Shown piece after piece: positions 6,201-7,684 of a DNA stretch of 7,684 nucleotides (position 1 is the first letter of the stretch; each line of letters begins with the position of its first letter). This stretch comes from Candidatus Omnitrophota bacterium (GTDB lineage: Bacteria; Omnitrophota; Gorgyraeia; JABMRN01). The DNA lies in the NCBI GenBank assembly GCA_028702395.1, contig JAQVOV010000073.1:1-7684 (forward strand). The letters are read 5' to 3'. A program made the translations under genes and the position numbers. The notes beneath the pieces were generated by a model, which was not told the origin of the DNA, made no database searches, and saw only the letters and a list, made by a program, of their open reading frames with translations.

Positions 6201-7684
6201 TTAATGCCTAATTCATCTTTCGTGTAGGATTGCAGAAAAAAACCATTACCATTAACAGGGTCTGTTCTAAAATCAGACATCCATTCAATAGGTCCTGCAC
6301 CTTTTATCGCTACGTTCACTCCGCCGTTCAAGGCTGTTCTTTGATCAGAAGTTCCACAAGCTTCTTCTAATGGCAGAGGAATTGTAAGACATATATCTGC
6401 GCCAGTTGCTTGCATTTTTAAAAGGTTTGCATCAGAATTCGGGGCATACACAAAACGTCCTTTTAACTCGGGGATATCATATGTCCATTTTTTGAATTGT
6501 TTTACCCAGAATGGTTCGTATTCAGGTCCTCCAATGACCATTTGCATACCTAGACCATTGATCTTAGTTTTATCTTTAAAAAGATCATCAAGTATAGATG
6601 TTGCATTTTTTCGAATATCTTTATTGTAACCTCGGTTATAATCATGCTGAGCGTTCATGTCAGGAATATGTTTTTCCCATAAAGCCCATAACTGTTTTTT
6701 TGTAAAAGTTTTGTTAGTATCTGCGCAAAGAACAAAAACTATAAACCTTAAAAGAGGGTATTGACTTTTGTACTCTACAAGACGTCTTACAGCCCACACA
6801 GTAGGTTTTTTGGGGTCAAGTTCAATGCCTGTTCTTTTTTTTATTTCTGCCAAAGCATGATCTTTTTTCTGTTTTTCATGTATTTGATGCAGATCTTCTT
6901 TTGATGGGATGCTGCCGTTTTTTTCAGCATATATAAGTTCAGAGGATTTCCAAGTTGATCCGGAACCATTTAAAATACCTGTTATAGGTTTATTTGCAGA
7001 TTCTCCGTAAAGTTTTTTGAACAAAGTTGCAGTAGCTATTGCATGCTCATCACTTACTGCATTAATTACATCAGCAAGTTGATAAGCAGCATGACAATAA
7101 TCAACAACACCGTCAGGTCTAATGAATTTTGACCTAAAAGCACCTTCTTTTTCCCCAGGAAGACCTATTAAAAACATCATTCTGTTTGGGTTTAGCATAG
7201 AAGGAGAAAATTTTTCAAGGCCAGCAGGAACAATAGTATGATTGGTATATACAATAGCAGTATTATTGTATGCGTCATCTGCCCTTAATTGTGCTGCTGC
7301 TACTACAGTATGAGCTTCGTTAAGATGAAGTATATCAGGTTTTAGTTCAAGTTTTTTTATAACTTCAAAAGCAGCTTTACCAAAAACAGATTCCTGTATG
7401 AAGCGATCTAATCTATTATCAGTATAAAGAACATCAAATACGTCTGATCTAAGAAAATATACCCATGTACCCCCACGATTGACTTTATATACTTCAACAT
7501 CTATTTCTATATTCTCTCCCCACTTTTTGAATTTATCAGGCCATTTTTGTTTTTCACCGTTCAATGCAGCACTTTCGTATCCTGTTTCAACCTTGATCGA
7601 ATTTTTGCCAGTAAAAACAGGGATAATTATTTCTGCATCAATTAATGGTTTATAGTTCACATATTCAGTTATATCATTGCCATG
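227..7684 (-). CDS. Giant multi-domain alpha-glucan enzyme (phosphorylase-like + GH13 + GT5 fusion), 5'-partial
   Basis: One uninterrupted frame runs from the right edge to TAA at 227-229. The first possible start inside the window is GTG at 7660-7658, but eight more open codons precede it with no Shine-Dalgarno sequence. The phosphorylase-like module would also lack its first strands and loops if it began there, so translation almost certainly starts outside the window. Residues here are numbered from that GTG. Visible modules are: GT35-like GT-B (1-560), probable winged helix (570-634), unknown helical region (640-895), Ig/CBM-like segment (905-1000), GH13 barrel plus beta domain (1004-1553), GT5-like synthase (1670-2180) and an unknown C-terminal module (2190-2477). 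The related stand-alone enzymes are roughly 450-850 residues each. Expected roles are cytosolic synthesis and remodelling of glycogen-like alpha-1,4-glucan. Which modules are active is open, because the PLP lysine and the KxGGL lysine are replaced. No frameshift or internal stop is seen, so the fusion is maintained as one protein. Confidence 0.96.
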   Translation of the reverse strand, partial: HGNDITEYVNYKPLIDAEIIIPVFTGKNSIKVETGYESAALNGEKQKWPDKFKKWGENIEIDVEVYKVNRGGTWVYFLRSDVFDVLYTDNRLDRFIQESVFGKAAFEVIKKLELKPDILHLNEAHTVVAAAQLRADDAYNNTAIVYTNHTIVPAGLEKFSPSMLNPNRMMFLIGLPGEKEGAFRSKFIRPDGVVDYCHAAYQLADVINAVSDEHAIATATLFKKLYGESANKPITGILNGSGSTWKSSELIYAEKNGSIPSKEDLHQIHEKQKKDHALAEIKKRTGIELDPKKPTVWAVRRLVEYKSQYPLLRFIVFVLCADTNKTFTKKQLWALWEKHIPDMNAQHDYNRGYNKDIRKNATSILDDLFKDKTKINGLGMQMVIGGPEYEPFWVKQFKKWTYDIPELKGRFVYAPNSDANLLKMQATGADICLTIPLPLEEACGTSDQRTALNGGVNVAIKGAGPIEWMSDFRTDPVNGNGFFLQSYTKDELGINAEVDRFYRESPVDIFNSLSAASHLFYNEPETWMQLMHRSYMASNFGANGKKSVTAKAMETRYAADVYSKAIQLRQLATRGKGSPIECLKTMVKHNFFSNNPVTIKELIDLRNFSETTVREEIKILSALGLVVYVGKLNKTKQYALCPALTNNTSAIVSELENIDTLNLYTISEEKFSQTQEKVTKILSDNIQKKIQAMPSKQRSILEQLIINNDLVRLLENFSKTGIKPSSHDILAILNSISSHKDLNIVIEQNINITDEPNEKILLICIKNKKGQITEIIRYAPNTHIDYLSSVRSDEDQKHSANILNNGHKIELLKDKSIFLGKYIKDLKAYHQLQDYINVFNSYDFPRVTEAIDQLKEKYHALKFSQDKQDNDMAEYCLKLLHTQMYSESHDIRVYANRILHDIYTDRPAEFPNSKNIRTVVHNDPQTITIPVIDGNKNARIAWAINGKKQPPIEMKKIKENGKTVFKAVIPITTGTVHYAVMVSDKNNKWDFKQQLDIASGVIKTQKDVSKTKMLEVRTSIFDLPVDENGNPIKQKDGSIKTSTFKDLENKLEDLKSEGYNALWLMDCFEWGPIVSPGKDPSSFSPLDHVSIAGSLGGEKAFESLLAKAKELDIEIVLNLIPHISRVNKTYSPEIPVYCHSPFGLVKRSSTDGLGDWDDSWQPNWRRKETLDAFLNTALHFAQKGCSFRADIGHAFDTTFAVDRSSTGIAKLFGDIASLDKMPDGSFATRDLRGTEEPNVILSTLAHQIQARAPNAVIYSENYATHTGYGSMLANDIRLIKSGTIPYDSLHKELIKALKDPDNPNVGVMIGHIAYMQSIFNRFGGQSIVSYSSHDYHRNPQEPDAIYRDVPPAQLMGDGIVPFITSILFLAEKSASLWHFARLLGDDSDTFTVRHNRSLAEFWKCWVNNIREFDFAGAARASDLFLKENPRLSHLGEYIKTIEELLSSFKSISTVKEITPHGKDCISFVREVMTKDNEQESLLFLINYGYHSKNLSRSISSLPEIEKDEIYEISCDFSYSKEDGLSNKSKVLYVTKEVLENLGINIKLRAWETVLLTIKPVKKQNHITSLLQTSLGNYKKYSKEDRVKFGFATELLVKALNNPIETESYTDFIALIEKMIKIAKIRKSSYAISTILYDISSAYPEHKMKVVDFLTKAAISDDSTIDPSSKYEIVKLLRGMHIGELVLSSLEARGITGLGGLALYIQDIAKAFISLGIDTTILTWLFSHNKEGNYIKEKIITAANLNFTGRTIDIPMDNRQNVTGYVYETILNHDQEVGGVNTLAIFAPELTDVLYGGITSQDKKDRLEFFAKSSLEAIRNANIYPSVIQGNEVTGLAFKYFSEYGYCKDDAHFARLLTTLFVGHNLERSYRNLIEGWDPIADSIHYASDAATVSPGYKSSVLERSWQIGLGDTVPAKERNKNWHAYQNGIDTVGWQKMILRNESFFTTRNKEKLFQKSKNLKANAKKTLQQKTGLTVDESAPLLTMLHRFTEQKGYEIALPAIKDILFSDPKIQVVIGGPAEYDQPLLSQIAELERLFSNRFKYLGTQGVDPQSDLYKEIYLGADVFMMPSKYEPAGLSQLEAMAAGTPVIAFDIDGLRTSVIDILFSKKHKESTGIDIPATGFKFYNPNFYDAKQDIVNTLHRFLNTYNGTDKAEIDWNDLVYNCFTYDSRWINPAKGYVNNIFAKNMGVDLEKIADFPELILIFQHPEEDPQNPDASTIENIEYTLIKYGYTSEKGVSYVIKDALDKLKEMQKMKDVHPLIKEQALKYHQKYRNYKQKKEEHFSSSKYAKEDCNNTTLFTEDLGQKLVQQKNIAVYEIRYNRKKIRDTISSEQSDSIELLITEYAQFLTTKLGEFSKVILIPSENNGDLISVTRYSDLERTKEYGKGIVDIDGSQKNQTLPAIGLLNMAFAASNIRNNVQHAQMNKTEMNILKFIQSQCQLITGIEVDLENILTFIKDLPPFRIIPLESLAEYNRIALKILSAA
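230..1093 (-). other. Region: unrecognised C-terminal module
   Basis: Residues about 2190-2477 match no glucan enzyme I know. A highly charged helix-rich stretch (2235-2290, rich in Lys and Glu) leads into an apparent alpha/beta part (IAVYEIRYNRK, KVILIPSENNGDLISVTRY, GIVDIDGS). A helical tail follows (GLLNMAFAASNIRNN, then a final segment with PPFRIIPLESLAEYN). The ordered look of the end suggests a folded domain, not disordered tail sequence. It may be a module shared with other large proteins of the same lineage, which cannot be tested here. Confidence 0.35.
1121..2653 (-). other. Domain: GT5 starch/glycogen synthase-like GT-B module
   Basis: Residues about 1670-2180 read as a GT5 glycosyltransferase, which adds glucose from ADP- or UDP-glucose to an alpha-1,4-glucan. 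The N-half starts with the donor loop GITGLGGLALYIQDIAKAF (1685-1703), equivalent to KTGGLADVVxxLPKAL. TVSPGY (1883-1888) matches the GT5 TVSPTY. The C-half has LHRFTEQKG (1978-1986), with Arg1980 and Lys1985 at the phosphate-binding positions, then VVIGGP (2006-2011). SKYEPAGLSQLEAMAAGTP (2062-2080) follows, with Glu2065 (codon 1466-1468) as the conserved donor-site glutamate. In the N-terminal loop the lysine of KxGGL is replaced by Gly1688, and the Cys after EP in many GT5 enzymes is Ala2067. Overall similarity is strong, and the main catalytic residues of the C-half are kept. Confidence 0.85.
3002..3328 (-). other. Domain: GH13 C-terminal beta domain
   Basis: Residues about 1445-1553 are rich in short alternating strands (CISFVREV, SLLFLINYG, IYEISCDFS, KVLYVTKEV, WETVLLTIKP). 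They end with the 'x-L-R-A-W-E-T-V-L-L-T-I' pattern, typical of the last strands of the beta-sandwich (domain C) that closes GH13 enzymes, where an aromatic residue and a hydrophobic strand end the fold. The position directly after the barrel supports the call. A helical linker (about 1560-1665) follows before the synthase module. Confidence 0.55.
3341..4651 (-). other. Domain: GH13 alpha-amylase-type (beta/alpha)8 barrel
   Basis: Residues about 1004-1440 carry the GH13 conserved regions in order. Region II is CSFRADIGH, with Arg1180 and the nucleophile Asp1182 (codon 4115-4117). Region III is VIYSENY, with acid/base Glu1252 (3905-3907). Region IV is SSHDYHRN, with His1325 and Asp1326 (3683-3688). 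The early barrel shows the usual 'L-x-x-L-K-x-x-G-Y-N-A-L-W-L-M' strand and the 'SPLDH...LGG' loop. Region I is unusual: VLNLIPHIS has Asn1110 where DxxxNH has its Asp, and only a PH pair instead of NH. The full Asp-Glu-Asp triad implies that hydrolase, transglycosylase or branching-type chemistry on alpha-glucan is possible. The subfamily cannot be fixed by eye. Confidence 0.8.
4661..4948 (-). other. Domain: Ig/CBM-like beta segment preceding the GH13 barrel
   Basis: Residues about 905-1000 alternate short predicted strands (TITIPVID, ARIAWAIN, TVFKAVIPI, VHYAVMVSD) with a conserved-looking Trp (W981) before the barrel. A short beta-sandwich directly ahead of the catalytic barrel is common in GH13 enzymes (CBM48 or N-domain type), which is the basis of this call. 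Sequence similarity to a particular CBM family is not evident by eye. Confidence 0.4.
4976..5743 (-). other. Region: unrecognised, mostly helical segment
   Basis: Residues about 640-895 match no family I recognise. The region is mainly charged amphipathic helices (for example 660-710 and 830-895). In the middle is a short beta-rich patch around ILLICIKNKKGQITEIIRY (752-770) that resembles a small alpha/beta fold. It separates the winged helix from the Ig-like and GH13 modules and may act as a spacer or an oligomerisation or partner-binding module. No catalytic motif is seen. Confidence 0.3.
5759..5953 (-). other. Domain: probable winged helix-turn-helix inside the giant protein
   Basis: Residues about 570-634 show the winged-helix pattern. 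There is a first helix (571-584), a short helix TIKELIDLRN (590-599), a recognition-type helix SETTVREEIKILSALGLV (601-618), then a basic strand-turn-strand wing VYVGKLNKTKQYAL (619-632). 'T/S-x-x-T-V-R-x-x-I-x-x-L-x-x-x-G-L-V' is typical of such DNA-binding or protein-interaction folds. It follows the phosphorylase-like module directly. Whether it binds DNA, RNA or another protein is not evident. No standard glucan enzyme has this insert as far as I know. Confidence 0.55.
5981..7684 (-). other. Domain: GT35 short-type alpha-glucan phosphorylase-like GT-B module (N-terminus cut off)
   Basis: Residues about 1-560 follow the motif order of short bacterial alpha-glucan phosphorylases. HLNEAH (112-117) matches family HxNEGH. 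TNHTIVPAG (139-147) matches TTHTPVPAG. NGSGSTW (231-237) sits where NGVHxxTW is usual. VRRLVEYK (291-298) matches ARRFATYK, IGGPEYEP (376-383) occupies the usual donor-domain strand and loop, and EEACGTSDQRTALNGG (432-447) matches EASGTSGMKAALNG. In the last motif the lysine that carries pyridoxal phosphate in phosphorylases is Arg441 (codon 6338-6340). The histidine of the NGVH motif is also absent. Family membership is well supported by motif order. Phosphorolytic activity is doubtful; the module could be a glucan-binding relic or a transferase with another donor. Confidence 0.8.

Noticed and set aside
5981..7684. Annotation of the N-terminal module as a functional glycogen phosphorylase
   Set aside because: The PLP lysine position is Arg441 and the NGVH histidine is missing, so only the fold family is claimed.

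Overview
The window is almost entirely one giant gene on the minus strand. It enters from the right edge, already in progress, and stops with TAA at 227-229. About 2,485 codons are visible. The DNA is AT-rich, and codon third positions are mostly A or T. The protein fuses several alpha-glucan (glycogen/starch) enzyme modules in one chain, with no visible signal peptide or transmembrane segment, so it is probably cytosolic. Very large multi-domain fusion proteins with low-GC coding are typical of some uncultured bacterial phyla. Omnitrophota (PVC group) is my best guess at the organism, but this is an inference from style and no marker gene supports it.

The module order, in residues counted from the GTG codon at 7660, is as follows. 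(1) A GT35 short-type alpha-glucan-phosphorylase-like GT-B module (about 1-560, N-terminus cut by the window edge). (2) A probable winged helix (about 570-634). (3) An unrecognised mostly helical stretch (about 640-895). (4) A short beta-rich, Ig/CBM-like segment (about 905-1000). (5) A GH13 alpha-amylase-type barrel (about 1004-1440) with a C-terminal beta domain (about 1445-1553). (6) A helical linker (about 1560-1665). (7) A GT5 starch/glycogen-synthase-like GT-B module (about 1670-2180). (8) An unrecognised C-terminal module (about 2190-2477). The chain therefore carries relatives of a glucan-degrading phosphorylase, a glucan hydrolase/transferase and a glucan-elongating synthase. Several signature residues are altered: the phosphorylase PLP lysine is Arg, the synthase KxGGL lysine is Gly, and GH13 region I is degraded. 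Some modules may therefore bind rather than catalyse.

At the left edge, bases 1-138 hold the C-terminal end of a convergent plus-strand gene. Between the two genes is a compact intergenic element. An AT-rich hairpin (140-150/160-170) that looks like an intrinsic terminator is nested inside a very GC-rich imperfect inverted repeat (core arms 108-132 and 194-218). The left arm is translated as the tail of the plus-strand gene, and the right arm reaches the stop codon of the giant gene. This looks like a small palindromic repeat element lodged at a convergent gene end. No promoter or ribosome-binding site for either gene lies inside the window.
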